Notes: a model not told the origin generated them from the letters alone. A stretch of 64,000 nucleotides of DNA from Agarophyton chilense (GCA_030374765.1 JARGXX010000001.1:2046001-2110000), one strand, 5' to 3'. Counted from the stretch's first letter, positions 51,001 to 59,906 are shown. Translations and numbers: made by a program.

Positions 51001-51438
51001 GAATCTGTACCTTACAATCAGGCTGATGATACATGGCGGCAGGAACAAAGGACATCGACACCACACAAAGGACCTGCGCTGCACGATCCTCACTTTACAA
51101 ATTCTACTCACAACCGACTGCATCATACCCGGGTTAAGATGGACAGCGGAATGGAAACAATTGGGAATAATATGGCAAACACAAACCAAGCAAGTGGTCT
51201 CAAGTCCCCGAGCAGAAGACGATATAGCAGCAACAGCTCGTCTCATCACAGCTGCGACAGTGATGGGTGCCGAAAGGCCCATCAGGCACGGAGAAGAGGA
51301 CGTCATTCTGTAAATGTGCAAGAACAGATTGCAGGGAGAAGGCCTCTGAGCGCCGGTTATGACAAGTCCATGAATGGACGTACTGGCAGCCACTCTTACC
51401 CGAGAACTTCACACCTTTCCCAGATCAAAGCCTCATGA
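48088..51438 (+). CDS. Large low-complexity orphan protein (1116 aa)
   Basis: The start is the ATG at 48088 (MTSSVPVQTDP), where protein-like sequence begins. Most of the protein is predicted disordered: a ten-threonine run (12-21), a histidine run (about 211-216), a long basic Arg/Lys/Ser/Asp stretch with repeated D-R-S-R-S-D/DRPRPEQ-type units (about 330-500), Ser/Pro-rich sequence, and a polyalanine run coded by GCT repeats (about 778-786). Near 854-870 is a compact cysteine cluster, C-x-C-x-C-x-C-x(5)-C-x(3)-C, inside an otherwise ordered-looking segment (VYEEECRRKCELVYERS). No domain is recognised. The Arg-Asp/Ser repeats recall RS-type RNA-associated proteins, but there is no RRM. Nuclear location is likely from the basic tracts; function is unknown. 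Confidence 0.7.
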   Translation: MTSSVPVQTDPTTTTTTTTTTDPYVVYQLRKPSQRGTAVIPRFVPNTHAPAFSPANYRFARVWATNTSTPLFQAPRSFEFAPSLGSESSLWSDTSSYLSISTLRTAPSERPSLLHATQQPIFLPHRASLAHSNSHSPSDFDIDHHFRYPAALSESVDEDAVVDDLLSSMNTPQFPQLRNASSVLRPNAPIQTDTRPTHRSNLRSSRALRNHHHHHHRPNLGSFLPSITRKRRSLWQWLFCSDTTVRSAAVPSVDNSHATYENIHASSSSNRRAPTPRVRNMHDAPCLKQSTSKTHTHSFERTSRSSADKHHSARPSWNFLTKGILSRDRSKSRDRHPSANARKREAHKPIKHTTSTKEVASESQRAKKNRIVFQKTTAKTSGTEKHVSAHRTKRKENHHGKSHQLKTDSSKNPTGRSHRTRTQKNDDRPRLEQSHLDRSRSDRHRSDRSNLDKDKSLSKSTRSRNEHGASEKRKEDRPRPEQARVDRPKQISPRKDRPRRPGLQQTSDNVVHSAMNKGKVPSIIDQAASAAKSHGTMQRMPSADSADPVTSRISSDLSSSTYGRGSRSDSGQSPLLRKPNHMNASPQDVDPNANAIGSDVSSFVSGAFEKRSSPVPYPTYRPPLPSANTLQENLKGGATMGPAPYRPMSPRFPGVSLKNGALVKESQQTAFLTESTNLPIRSPKKGMSMTDGMSVPYPSLESTGSLPRQKSRSRSAGGTLSQHSSFLYDADDTASPGLTSLADESVSTHKTVSTRLSVLNEDFPFVVETDALAMDEHAAAAAAAATGASAAARGAEYQSPPLPTEGRFSQKPIFQNSALVLNARVSPSFGSSSASSRYHSDWSHPHATAIDVFCQCSCTCVYEEECRRKCELVYERSPSASSSSRSCQGYRGFKSLPPAIHTNGMRMQQIMQQDATMGQHFSDVRVIEGALSQEDSARRRIARASEVDELPDLYTSQYKKNVSLYPNPTGVESVPYNQADDTWRQEQRTSTPHKGPALHDPHFTNSTHNRLHHTRVKMDSGMETIGNNMANTNQASGLKSPSRRRYSSNSSSHHSCDSDGCRKAHQARRRGRHSVNVQEQIAGRRPLSAGYDKSMNGRTGSHSYPRTSHLSQIKAS

Positions 51439-52133
51439 AGGCAACTTGTGATAAAGAGAAAAATAATTTTCGCACCTTGCCTAACAAATGAGATTCCTGT
51501 TTATTGCGCTTGCCAACTATGTTGCTCTGCGATCACCACAAGAAAACTTGGGCAGGTAGCTCTTCCATTGTTCCTTGAGGAGTCATTTGGCGTTTGTATT
51601 TTTGAATTAGAATGTTTGAGCTCGAGTCTTATTCTCCTCAACCGTCATAGACCTTTGGCACTTTCAATGGCATCATGGCCTGTGCATAGATATACGAAGG
51701 GTAGCTTTCAGATTCTGAAATTCAGAATGTGAACCGTTTAAGCTTTAAAGCTTTCGCACATCATGGTCCGTTAAACTGTCACAGTCACACAAAAAAAACA
51801 GGTGTATGATTTCTAGTCAGCATTAAAAAAGCCGTTGCATTTAGTAATACAGCATCGGTATCTACTGCACGAAGGGTAGCGATCGCTACAGCCATACAGT
51901 AGTACAGAATCGCGAGAAAGCTCAGGTGAAGTGTAACACTGAACGTTTTTCGAATTGTAACCTTATCCCTACTTTCACGAGAGGCATCCTGTGTAAGTCA
52001 CCGCCGAGCGCTTTTTGAGGTTCGCTTTGCGCAAGCAATCTACCGAGTCCGCTTGCATCATCGTGAGCTTCTTCATCCTTCCAATCGAAACAGAATTGTA
52101 ACATTCCGCTCATGAACAACTGACTGCTACGAA
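51439..52133. other. Intergenic region, large orphan to AlkB-like gene
   Basis: About 700 bases with only short frames. It should hold the 3' end of one gene and the promoter of the next; nothing distinctive is visible apart from an A run at about 51791-51798. Confidence 0.4.
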
Positions 52134-52913
52134 ATGACCTCCGATCGGTTCTGTCTACCATCCTTCTTTTCACCACATAAGTCACGTCCAAGCTCAGTAC
52201 CAGGATTCATTCTCCGAGAGGATGCCTTTACTGTAGAGGAAGAAGCAGCTCTGATTCACGCAGTGGATACGTCATCCGCACAATGGATTCGACGTCGCAC
52301 CAGAATCACCAAGAACTACGGGCCATACTACTTTTACCAAGAACGCAACACTGCTGAGGGCCGGTTTCGATACACCGACGGGAATATCGTTCACACTCCG
52401 CTTCCCGACTTTCTTGAAACGATTGTGATGCCCATTCTCATCCGAGAAGTGCCCGAACTCTCCAACTTTACTCCAAACCAGTTGCACGTGGCTCTGTATA
52501 AAAAGCAGGAGGAATCGAAAATTCATATGCACAATGATAACAAGATGGGCGAATTGGGGCCGTATATAGTCGGAATGTGTCTCCTTTCGGATTGTTATAT
52601 GACGTTTGTGAGACCGAAGGATGGAAAGAAGCGTGTTTTACATCTACCGAGACGTTGTGTTTATGTCATGACTGGAGAGAGTCATCACGAGTGGCGGCAT
52701 GGTATCCTGAAAGGCCAAACATCAAGCGACAGAGTAAGCTTTACGTTGCGAGAAGTGCGAAAGCTTGCACTTGAGGATGGAGCGCGAGTTACGAAAAGTA
52801 ATCACATGCCAAGTGCGCAGAGCATTCGCGATCAAGCTGCCAAGGATGAGAAAGCACATCGGGGGGAAATCGAGCGGCTCAACATTAATCTCGCCGACTC
52901 TCTGGGTACCTGA
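52134..52913 (+). CDS. AlkB-family 2-oxoglutarate/Fe(II) dioxygenase
   Basis: 259 residues. The double-stranded beta-helix core carries the iron ligands His133-x-Asp135 (IHMHNDNKMGEL) and distal His189 (ESHHEWRHGI), and the AlkB-type Arg-x(5)-Arg signature at 200-206 (DRVSFTLREV) that binds 2-oxoglutarate and substrate. NQLHVALYKKQEESKIHMHND follows the N-x-x-x-x-x-Y...I-x-x-H-x-D pattern. AlkB homologues demethylate nucleic acids or proteins; the short length without RRM or methyltransferase domains fits ALKBH4/6/7-like members rather than ALKBH8. Which substrate it uses cannot be told. The start is the first ATG. The last 40 residues are polar and beyond the domain. Confidence 0.83.
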   Translation: MTSDRFCLPSFFSPHKSRPSSVPGFILREDAFTVEEEAALIHAVDTSSAQWIRRRTRITKNYGPYYFYQERNTAEGRFRYTDGNIVHTPLPDFLETIVMPILIREVPELSNFTPNQLHVALYKKQEESKIHMHNDNKMGELGPYIVGMCLLSDCYMTFVRPKDGKKRVLHLPRRCVYVMTGESHHEWRHGILKGQTSSDRVSFTLREVRKLALEDGARVTKSNHMPSAQSIRDQAAKDEKAHRGEIERLNINLADSLGT

Positions 52914-53408
52914 ATTTCTTTCTTTAGGGCATCTCTATGACACACCCTGCACCGATATCATTAGACCATATCTCAAATTGGCCTCTATCTTCCTGAGCTG
53001 GAAGCCAAGCTTCCGAAGTCCGGGACTAGTTCAAGAGTGAAACATGCGCTCTGCCATCCCCGTGAACCTAATCTTGTGCATGCTTGACGAAGGGTGTCCA
53101 TCATCATGATGAAAGGAATTTGACTGGCCAGACATGTTGACAATCATTTTGTTCTGTGCTGTTCCAAACCGTTAAATTAAAATTAAAAAAATAAGCAGAA
53201 AGCAAGGCTGACATCGGCATGTCAACCAAGATTTCTCTTTACTCGCTACACAACGCTCCTTAATTTGCATGAGTGCTATTGAGCTTGCCACATACCTTTG
53301 CTCCACCAAAAGCTCTCGCCCGTCGAAACATAGCCAGCTTAGCCTCGGCAGCAGTAAGCGGAGTGCCCTGCCTTCATTCCGCAGTTTTGGTAAGTATTTC
53401 CACCAAGA
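52914..53408. other. Intergenic region, AlkB-like to ArfGAP
   Basis: About 500 bases. One AT-rich patch around 53170-53195; otherwise nothing recognisable. Confidence 0.4.
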
Positions 53409-54728
53409 ATGGACCCGACGAAGAAAATATTGCGGGAGCTCCAGATGCGTCCTGAGAACAAGCTGTGTGCGGATTGTGGTACCAAGAACCCTCAATGGGC
53501 GACAGTTTCGTTCGGTACTTTCATCTGCCTAGACTGCTCTGGTCAGCATCGTGGACTTGGCGTTCATATATCCTTCGTGCGCTCGGTCGGAATGGATAAG
53601 TGGAAGGAGTGGGAGGTAAAGCGCATGCAGTGTGGTGGAAATGCAAAGTTCGTTAAATACTGCAAAGAGAATGGTATGCATGGTGCGGAGATAAGTAGCA
53701 AGTACCAGTCTGAGGCTGCGGCGATATATGCGGCAAAGTTGAAGAGTGAGGCCACCGGCCAACCATATGAAGCTCCACCGCCTGCAAATCGCCCGAAACC
53801 GAAGATGGCCGCCCCTGGGTCATTGGGCTCCACCGGTATGGGTGGAGTAACCACCCACGGCTCATCCGGTGCGCGAAGGTCGAGCGGCTTGGGGATGGGC
53901 TCAGTGGGTGGCAACAGAGTCGTGAACGGTATGGGGACCGGCACGGGGACTGGCATGGGTAGTATGAGCAGCGGCAGCATGAGCAGTAGTATGGGTAATG
54001 GTACGGGAGGTGGCTACGGATCCAGTACGCAACCACTAGGAGGAATATCCTCTGATATGTGGCATCAGAATAACGGAAACCCGGCCACAATGCCGAGCAC
54101 ATCTTCGACGAGCTATGGCAGAAGTACTGGGACCTCTGGATTTAGTGGATTTGGTGGGATTGGTTCACTGGGATCCAACGCCCCTGCAACTTTGAACAAT
54201 GTTGGGCAGAACCTCACTCGAAATCTGTCTAATATCGCCTCAACTGTTCAGAAATCTGATGTGATGGGTCATGCAAGTAAGGCAGCAGCTCAGGCAGGGG
54301 GTATGTTATCATCTTGGTTCACAAATGTATCTACCCAGGCAAATAAGTTAATGAATGAGAACGACGGACGTCAAGACCTACGAGCAGGTCTACGCAGAAA
54401 TCTGGCGCAAGCTCCAGGGGCAACTAATGCAGGATTTAAAGGCTTTTCTTCCGACGATTTTGCAAAAAGTTCATACGGAACTAACAACAACACCACCACC
54501 AACAACAACACTAACGAAACATTACCGACGAATCGTACAAATGGTGTGTCGTACACGCAAATGGGCTCATCCCGCCAAGTGAGCCAACCTGGTACGTCCC
54601 AATCTAATCCCCAAAGCGCTGCAGTGGCGGCAGGAGGTAATACAGCAGGCGAAAATGTGTGGGGTGGATTCGATGATGTGCCATCAACACCAAAAGAAAC
54701 TAGCGATCCATGGGGCGCCTGGAATTGA
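53409..54728 (+). CDS. ArfGAP1-type Arf GTPase-activating protein
   Basis: 439 residues. The ArfGAP zinc finger is at the N-terminus: C20-x2-C23 ([14 protein letters not shown]) and C40-x2-C43 ([16 protein letters not shown]), with the catalytic arginine finger at Arg48. The domain ends near 125. The rest is low-complexity, rich in Gly, Ser, Met and Asn (about 140-250). A Ser/Thr-rich, weakly charged helix region (about 255-310, [19 protein letters not shown]) is reminiscent of the lipid-packing ALPS helices of ArfGAP1. It closes with Trp-based motifs ([17 protein letters not shown]) like those that bind coat or adaptor proteins. It stimulates GTP hydrolysis on Arf1 in Golgi COPI traffic. Confidence 0.92.
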   Translation: MDPTKKILRELQMRPENKLCADCGTKNPQWATVSFGTFICLDCSGQHRGLGVHISFVRSVGMDKWKEWEVKRMQCGGNAKFVKYCKENGMHGAEISSKYQSEAAAIYAAKLKSEATGQPYEAPPPANRPKPKMAAPGSLGSTGMGGVTTHGSSGARRSSGLGMGSVGGNRVVNGMGTGTGTGMGSMSSGSMSSSMGNGTGGGYGSSTQPLGGISSDMWHQNNGNPATMPSTSSTSYGRSTGTSGFSGFGGIGSLGSNAPATLNNVGQNLTRNLSNIASTVQKSDVMGHASKAAAQAGGMLSSWFTNVSTQANKLMNENDGRQDLRAGLRRNLAQAPGATNAGFKGFSSDDFAKSSYGTNNNTTTNNNTNETLPTNRTNGVSYTQMGSSRQVSQPGTSQSNPQSAAVAAGGNTAGENVWGGFDDVPSTPKETSDPWGAWN

Positions 54729-55476
54729 GAAAAATTCCTCTAAACGTGTTTACACCTGTCGATATATAGATGTAAACAGAAGTTATGAGGAGTAGGACTT
54801 CGAGATGATTGATACTTTTCTTATTCAGACTTTGTAACTTGAGACAGTGAGGCTCAAACACTAAACCAGAATAGTCGATGAGTTTAAGAATTGTCGTCCA
54901 AACTTGAGTAACAATCCTTTTCTTGAGCTCCATACGTAGAAGGACCAGGCAGGCTTCAAGAGCGCATGTGCTCTTCGAGGCCAATAAATGAACGTAGGGC
55001 TCCACACGGTATGTACAGAAGATAGAATGTGCTTTCATCTAAAGGAGTTTTCGCCCTATTCAGAGCAACATGCCGTCATACGTTACTAGATACATTGTTT
55101 CTATTCCAATATACCCCCGTAAAATGGCGGAGGTACTTCCATGGACGGGCTCCACAGTTGAGGAACCGAAGGCCCCGCGCCGGCAGGACTCGTCGCTCTA
55201 CTAATTCAAGAGTCAGAACACTACTCCATTGACGAAGGCACCAATAGTTGATCACAGAGAGCATCGTCGAATTGCATGTATTTAACTAATGCATATTTAA
55301 AATAATACAATAATATGAAAATTGAATATGGCACTTAACGTCAAGCTTGCCTCACGAAATCTGACGACTGCGGCCACACCAGAGGAACATTTGGAATTTC
55401 TTCCAAGGCTCGTGGTTGATGAGCATCGTCTCAATCTATTTTCTGATAGTCGTCCCGTCGGTCTCAGATCATAATT
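54729..55476. other. Intergenic region with a small upstream ORF before the mS26-like gene
   Basis: About 750 bases. AT-rich around 55270-55330. It contains a 48-codon ORF at 55328-55474 ending two bases before the next gene's ATG, listed separately. No other feature is seen. Confidence 0.4.
55328..55474 (+). CDS. Upstream ORF, 48 codons
   Basis: ATG 55328 opens a frame with protein-like composition (LTTAATPEEHLEFLPRLVVD) that stops two bases before the ATG of the mS26-like gene. If it is in the same transcript it would act as an upstream ORF and could limit translation of the main frame. It could instead be chance or an unrecognised exon. Confidence 0.25.
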   Translation: MALNVKLASRNLTTAATPEEHLEFLPRLVVDEHRLNLFSDSRPVGLRS

Positions 55477-56152
55477 ATGAATCGTTTAGCGAGCAGCTGC
55501 CTTCGGAACGTTTCGTCTGTGACAAGACCAGCATGTCGCGCATTGTGCACGAAGAAGGCACCTAGGCCACCGCGAATGCGCGGGGATTCTGAATTCGTCA
55601 AGCGCCGGAGAACATACAGAGATGAAATGCACCTACTGCGAATGCGATTCTCAGGTGAATCAGAAACAGAACAAGAAACTGCACGAGCCAGGAGCGATGT
55701 TCAAGCAACAGATCTGACTGAACACAAGAATGAGCGCAAGGCTCGTAAACGGTAAGATATTTCACCATGTTTGGCTATAAACAAAAACACAGGTGTGTCG
55801 TGGCTACTAACCACGGAATTGGATTCAATCACGTTTCGATCGCAGCGAGCGTTCATTACAACGAATAAAAGAACATAAGGAACGACTAAGACAAGTACAA
55901 GAAGAGAAAAAAGAACGAGTTGCATTCAAGAAGAATGTTTGGGAAGAGAAGCAAAAAAAACTAGTGGAAAAAGGCGAATCTGTGGTACAATTACTTGTAA
56001 GCGAGGCCCCGCACTGGATTACTGACGATACTTTGAACAAACACGTTGAACAAGCAGTTGATGAGTTCTTCATTGAGGGGGTTGCAGACGCCAGACGAGA
56101 TGAGGAGGCACTGCGTGTGAACGGTGAAGTGCGTGGCGCTATGGTAGCTTAG
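55477..56152 (+). CDS. Mitochondrial small-subunit ribosomal protein mS26-like (two exons)
   Basis: Exons 55477-55751 and 55846-56152 join to 193 residues. The N-terminus (MNRLASSCLRNVSSVTRPAC) is Arg/Ser-rich without acids, a typical mitochondrial presequence. RRRTYRDEMHLLRMRF is followed by a long charged helix (ERSLQRIKEHKERLRQVQEE and on), then ITDDTLNKHVEQAVDEF near the C-terminus. A Y-R-x(2)-...-L-R helix, a long coiled helix and a final I-T-x(2)-x-L-x(3)-V-x-x-A-[LV] match mS26/Pet123-type mitoribosomal proteins. Similarity is modest, so the family name is tentative. Splicing is supported by a GTAAGA donor, an exact TACTAAC at 55805-55811 and a CGCAG acceptor; reading through would stop at once. 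Confidence 0.62.
55752..55845 (+). other. mS26-like gene intron (94 bp) with exact TACTAAC branch point
   Basis: Donor GTAAGA, TACTAAC at 55805-55811 about 35 bases before the acceptor CGCAG. Phase 2, restoring an arginine codon. Confidence 0.92.
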
Positions 56153-56825
56153 CGTTTATTGCCGTCGAATACGACATTTCGAGTTAGAGTGTTGGCGATT
56201 ACATTTCTGTCGATCCCGACGACAACAGCGGGAATATGGGGGACTGGCGTAAGCTAAACTGATCTACTGCCGAGAAGGCAAGCATGAAACAGTGCCACCT
56301 TGAGTGGAACCGTCGGCAGCAAATACAGCTGAAAGAGTGCATTGATAGCATTGGTGGCGAAAAGGTGTATGGGGAGCTTACAAGTGTGGGTCATGACAGG
56401 TGGGATGGCTAGTCCACCACCACACCCAGACCTCGTTGCGGGTGGGGGGCGCACTTGCTAAAAAAAGGGTTGGCGCCACTACAAGGGTATGCGTTGTTCT
56501 TCAAGCATGCATGAGCATGGGAGTGCAAATAAAACAAGTGTAAAAATCATGCCTTCTCCCCACACCGTGTAATACCGCCTTTCTGCCTCACATGTCTAGC
56601 TCTCTAGCTAGTACTGTACATACTGTAGATAGCTAGCTAGCAATCTCTAGCTAGAGCAACCAAGCAACACCTTCACATGTGTCACCAGAGGGTGCTACTT
56701 ATGCAGCCGACATCTCCCGCACGTTGCGGACATCGCACACGCATCTCACCGTTCACTCCCCGTCGCTTCATCGTCCACTATCCCTTCCTCACGTTGGCCC
56801 CCCGCGCCCCCCCAGCTCCCCCTTC
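56153..56825. promoter_or_regulatory. Upstream region of the PH-kinase gene, with CTAG cluster
   Basis: About 670 bases. A dense cluster of CTAG/GCTAGC palindromes occupies about 56595-56656, roughly 170 bases before the kinase ATG. The kinase frame is open from 56679 but without an ATG until 56826, in C-rich sequence. Confidence 0.5.
56595..56656. repeat. CTAG/GCTAGC palindrome cluster
   Basis: CTAG occurs repeatedly, including CTAGCTAG-type double palindromes flanking TACTGTACATACTGTA. The same CTAGCTAG core appears in the direct repeat at 20.86 kb. Confidence 0.8.
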
Positions 56826-59765
56826 ATGACGACTCTCGCCGAGACTATTGCGTGTGTGAGTGATGCTGTGGCAACCGTGCCTACGCCAGATCGTTCGCCC
56901 TCTCACTCGAGAAAGCATCTTCCGGCTGTTGACCTCAACCGTCCATCTCTCACCCAGCGACCGCCGCTGGGCCTGTCAGAATCGCGCCTCTCTAATGCTG
57001 ACCGTCCACGTCGAGTAGCGAACTTGGCTGCGCTAGCTACTCAGCGTCTGCGTCCGCGCGAACCGTTGCACACTGTACGCTATATTGCTCAGGTTGATAT
57101 TGAGGGTTGGATGGTCCGGCGTACCAAGGTTGGTCAAAAGATTAATATGTTTGTTGTGCTAGAATCTACTACCCTGTCTGTTTTTAAGAATAAGTCTGGC
57201 CCCCCCCGTTATCAGGTTAATGTGCGTCGTACTCAAGTCGATGTGCATCTCCCGGAATGCGAAATGCACATCATTCTCCAGGGCGTAGTCAGCGGAAAGG
57301 ATCGTTTGCTGCGTCTACATATCGCGAGCGAACAGGAGGCGACAAGGTGGAAGTATGCACTGGACAATGCCGTAAACAGTCATATCACTGATTATTATTC
57401 TTTTGGGAACACGCTCGGAAGCGGTGCATATGGAGACGTAGTGTTAGCGTATGATGTTCGCACAAACGAAAGGCGCGCCGTGAAGATTATCCCGCGAGGA
57501 AAGAATATGAAGAATCAGGAGCACCTTGAGAGAGAGATGCAGGTTATGAAGAGTATATCACATCCGAATATCGTCAAGACTTATCAAATATTTGATCTGA
57601 AGGAGAAAATCTACATTGTCATGGAATACGTGCCCAACGGTGATCTGTTCGATTTCGTGGCCCAGCATGAATCTCTTAGGGAATCCCAAGCAAGCCAGAT
57701 TATCCGTTCATTGTTCACAGCTGTTGAGTTTCTTCACCGCCATTCAATCGTTCATCGTGACCTTAAGCCAGAGAATATTCTATGCGTAAATCGCGGCTGG
57801 CCATTACAGATAAAGGTGACCGATTTCGGGTTTGCCAGCTTTCTTGATCCGACAAATGATGAAGATAACACCATGCGCACTCAAGTCGGCACCGCATATT
57901 TTATGGCACCTGAAATCATTCTAAACAAAGGGCATGGGCCACCAGTTGATTCATGGGCTTGCGGTGTTATCCTTTATACCATTCTGACTGGCAGACTTCC
58001 GTTCGCGGGCAAGAACACGAAGCAGTACTTTGATAACGTAACTGAGGGCCGCATTCTTTTCCCAAATGTGCTATGGAAAGATATATCGCAAGAAGCTATG
58101 AGTCTTGTCAAAGGGCTGCTTAACGTCGATCCGAATAAACGCCTCACGCCCTTAGGCGCTTTGCAACATAAGTGGGTTATGGTATCAAACGCTCCGGAGA
58201 ATGCAATCCGCAGAGATAGGTCGAATCTACATTCGAAGCGACGTCGCCTGTTCAAGGCACGAAAAGCAATAATTGCAGTTGCTATGGCCAACAAGTTTAA
58301 AGCTACAATACCCCAGGTTGTTGACAGGGTAGGCGACTCCACAATGAAAGTCGTAAACGGCATTGAACACGGCGTTAGAAAGACCGCAGACGGAATGGGG
58401 GAAGGAATTAAGAAGACCGCTAACGGTGTGAAAAAGGTCAGTGAAAACATTGGTGAGGGCACTAAGAAGGTTGCCGAAGAGATTGGAGAAGGAACCAAAA
58501 AAGTCGCAGATGGAATAGCTGGCGGAACGAAGAAGGTTGCTGGAGGTATTGGCACTGGGGTCAAATTCACTGTTGACGGTGTGGAGATTGGTGCTAGAAA
58601 GGTTGGCGAGGGTATGAAGAAGACTGGTGATGGCCTTGGAACAGCAGCTAAGAAAACTGCCGAAGGAGTGAGCGTTGGTCTACGAAAAACAAGCGAAGGA
58701 TTAGAGGTTGGTATCAAGAAAACTGCTGAGGGAGTGAAGAAGACTGCTGATGGAGTTAGTCATGGTTTGAAAAGGACTGGCGGCGGTATTGGTGATGGAA
58801 TCAAGAAGACAGCAGGGGGCGTGAAGAAGACCGCTGACGGCGTAGGACATGGACTCAGACGTACAGGTGAGGGTATTGGCGATGGTCTGAAAAAGACTGC
58901 GGATGGAGTCGGTCAAGGTCTGAGAATGACGGGCGGAGGTATTGGAGAAGGGCTCAAGAAGACTGCAGATGGTGTTAGTAATGGATTCAAGAAGACCGGA
59001 GAAGGGGTCAAACGTGGAGTAGATATTGTTCGGCGAGATCGTACAAGGGACAGTGATACTGATCGACATGTTCCCTCTGCATCAAGCCAGTCTGGTTCTA
59101 TACCGCATTCTGGGAGGAGGAGGCCGTTGTTAAGAAGGCGAGCGAGGATGTCTCAGTCTGCAAGCAATACCTCTGAGTCTGGAAACCCAATACAGGAAGA
59201 GAACATAGAACCTCCTCTGCCTGACGTGCAAGCCGAGCCGCCTCTTCGTCGTGTTTTGGACGACAAGGCTGCGCTGCCACCGAATAGATCGACACACTCA
59301 GAAGGGATCGAGACATATTCTGACGGAAAGCGCTCAAGTTCCGAGTACTACTCGGCAGTGGAAGAACACAGCTCCACGGAAGAAGGGTGGGCAAAACCGC
59401 AAGGCGCCGAGAAACGCCCAAGTCCTGGTCCATGTATCAGCGAAATTAGGAGCGACAAGGATCGCTCGAGTGTAGATTGCCAGGTGACGCAAAAAATGGT
59501 TCTATCCGATACGCCAATGAAACCTGAGAGCCCAAGCTCTTCGAAGAAGAACTTCTCAAATGCCTCGAGTGATAGGTGTCGGACGAATAGACCCAACTTG
59601 CCTCCATTAAGTGGCATTACGCTGGGGCTCTGGGACGATCGGATGACTGAACGAATGGATAGTGATGGTATGTTCTCCTCTTCACTTGACCCGCCCAATA
59701 GCTTGCGGAGGACAGCAGCCATGCTTCTCCCAACTACGCAACCCCCCCTGTTCGATACACATTGA
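56826..59765 (+). CDS. PH-domain Ser/Thr kinase (CAMK-like) with 11-residue-repeat tail
   Basis: 979 residues from ATG 56826. Residues 1-85 are disordered. A PH domain (about 88-185, VDIEGWMVRRTKVGQKINMF to ATRWKYALDNAV) leads directly into a complete kinase (about 190-450): glycine loop GSGAYGDV, Lys220, HRDLKPEN (310-317), DFGFA (333-337), APE (361-363). The VMEYVPNGDLFDFV wording and the overall sequence suggest the CAMK/SNF1 side. Residues about 511-735 are an amphipathic repeat of mostly 11-residue units of the form G-[LV]-K-K-T-A-D-G-[VI]-x-x (33-bp DNA units), broken by 7-residue steps. The tail is Ser-rich. Such 11-mers (3-11 helices) bind lipid surfaces in perilipins, synucleins and LEA-like proteins. 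With the PH domain they suggest a membrane- or lipid-droplet-associated kinase; this is inference. Confidence 0.88.
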   Translation: MTTLAETIACVSDAVATVPTPDRSPSHSRKHLPAVDLNRPSLTQRPPLGLSESRLSNADRPRRVANLAALATQRLRPREPLHTVRYIAQVDIEGWMVRRTKVGQKINMFVVLESTTLSVFKNKSGPPRYQVNVRRTQVDVHLPECEMHIILQGVVSGKDRLLRLHIASEQEATRWKYALDNAVNSHITDYYSFGNTLGSGAYGDVVLAYDVRTNERRAVKIIPRGKNMKNQEHLEREMQVMKSISHPNIVKTYQIFDLKEKIYIVMEYVPNGDLFDFVAQHESLRESQASQIIRSLFTAVEFLHRHSIVHRDLKPENILCVNRGWPLQIKVTDFGFASFLDPTNDEDNTMRTQVGTAYFMAPEIILNKGHGPPVDSWACGVILYTILTGRLPFAGKNTKQYFDNVTEGRILFPNVLWKDISQEAMSLVKGLLNVDPNKRLTPLGALQHKWVMVSNAPENAIRRDRSNLHSKRRRLFKARKAIIAVAMANKFKATIPQVVDRVGDSTMKVVNGIEHGVRKTADGMGEGIKKTANGVKKVSENIGEGTKKVAEEIGEGTKKVADGIAGGTKKVAGGIGTGVKFTVDGVEIGARKVGEGMKKTGDGLGTAAKKTAEGVSVGLRKTSEGLEVGIKKTAEGVKKTADGVSHGLKRTGGGIGDGIKKTAGGVKKTADGVGHGLRRTGEGIGDGLKKTADGVGQGLRMTGGGIGEGLKKTADGVSNGFKKTGEGVKRGVDIVRRDRTRDSDTDRHVPSASSQSGSIPHSGRRRPLLRRRARMSQSASNTSESGNPIQEENIEPPLPDVQAEPPLRRVLDDKAALPPNRSTHSEGIETYSDGKRSSSEYYSAVEEHSSTEEGWAKPQGAEKRPSPGPCISEIRSDKDRSSVDCQVTQKMVLSDTPMKPESPSSSKKNFSNASSDRCRTNRPNLPPLSGITLGLWDDRMTERMDSDGMFSSSLDPPNSLRRTAAMLLPTTQPPLFDTH
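58357..59030 (+). repeat. 33-bp (11-codon) repeat array in the kinase tail
   Basis: About twenty diverged 33-bp units, with some 21-bp steps, coding for G-x-K-K-T-A-D-G-V-x-x-type 11-mers. The last six units (GLRRTGEGIGD, GLKKTADGVGQ, GLRMTGGGIGE, GLKKTADGVSN and neighbours) are the most alike. They alternate KKTADGV-type and RRTGEGI-type, so a 66-bp double unit seems to have duplicated. Confidence 0.88.
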
Positions 59766-59906
59766 CGGTACTTACAGTTCATAGCTTGTATTGAAGTTTA
59801 GATAGACGGCAAAACATACATATGCCGAGTTGAAAAGCCCCGTTTGTGTTTACCTTGTACAAAAACATGCATAAACGCAGAATTAGCACCTGCATAATAG
59901 AGCTTT

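Noticed and set aside
54700-55038. 112-residue minus-strand frame overlapping the ArfGAP 3' end
   Set aside because: It overlaps the coding end of ArfGAP, has no recognised motif and lies in AT-rich 3' sequence.
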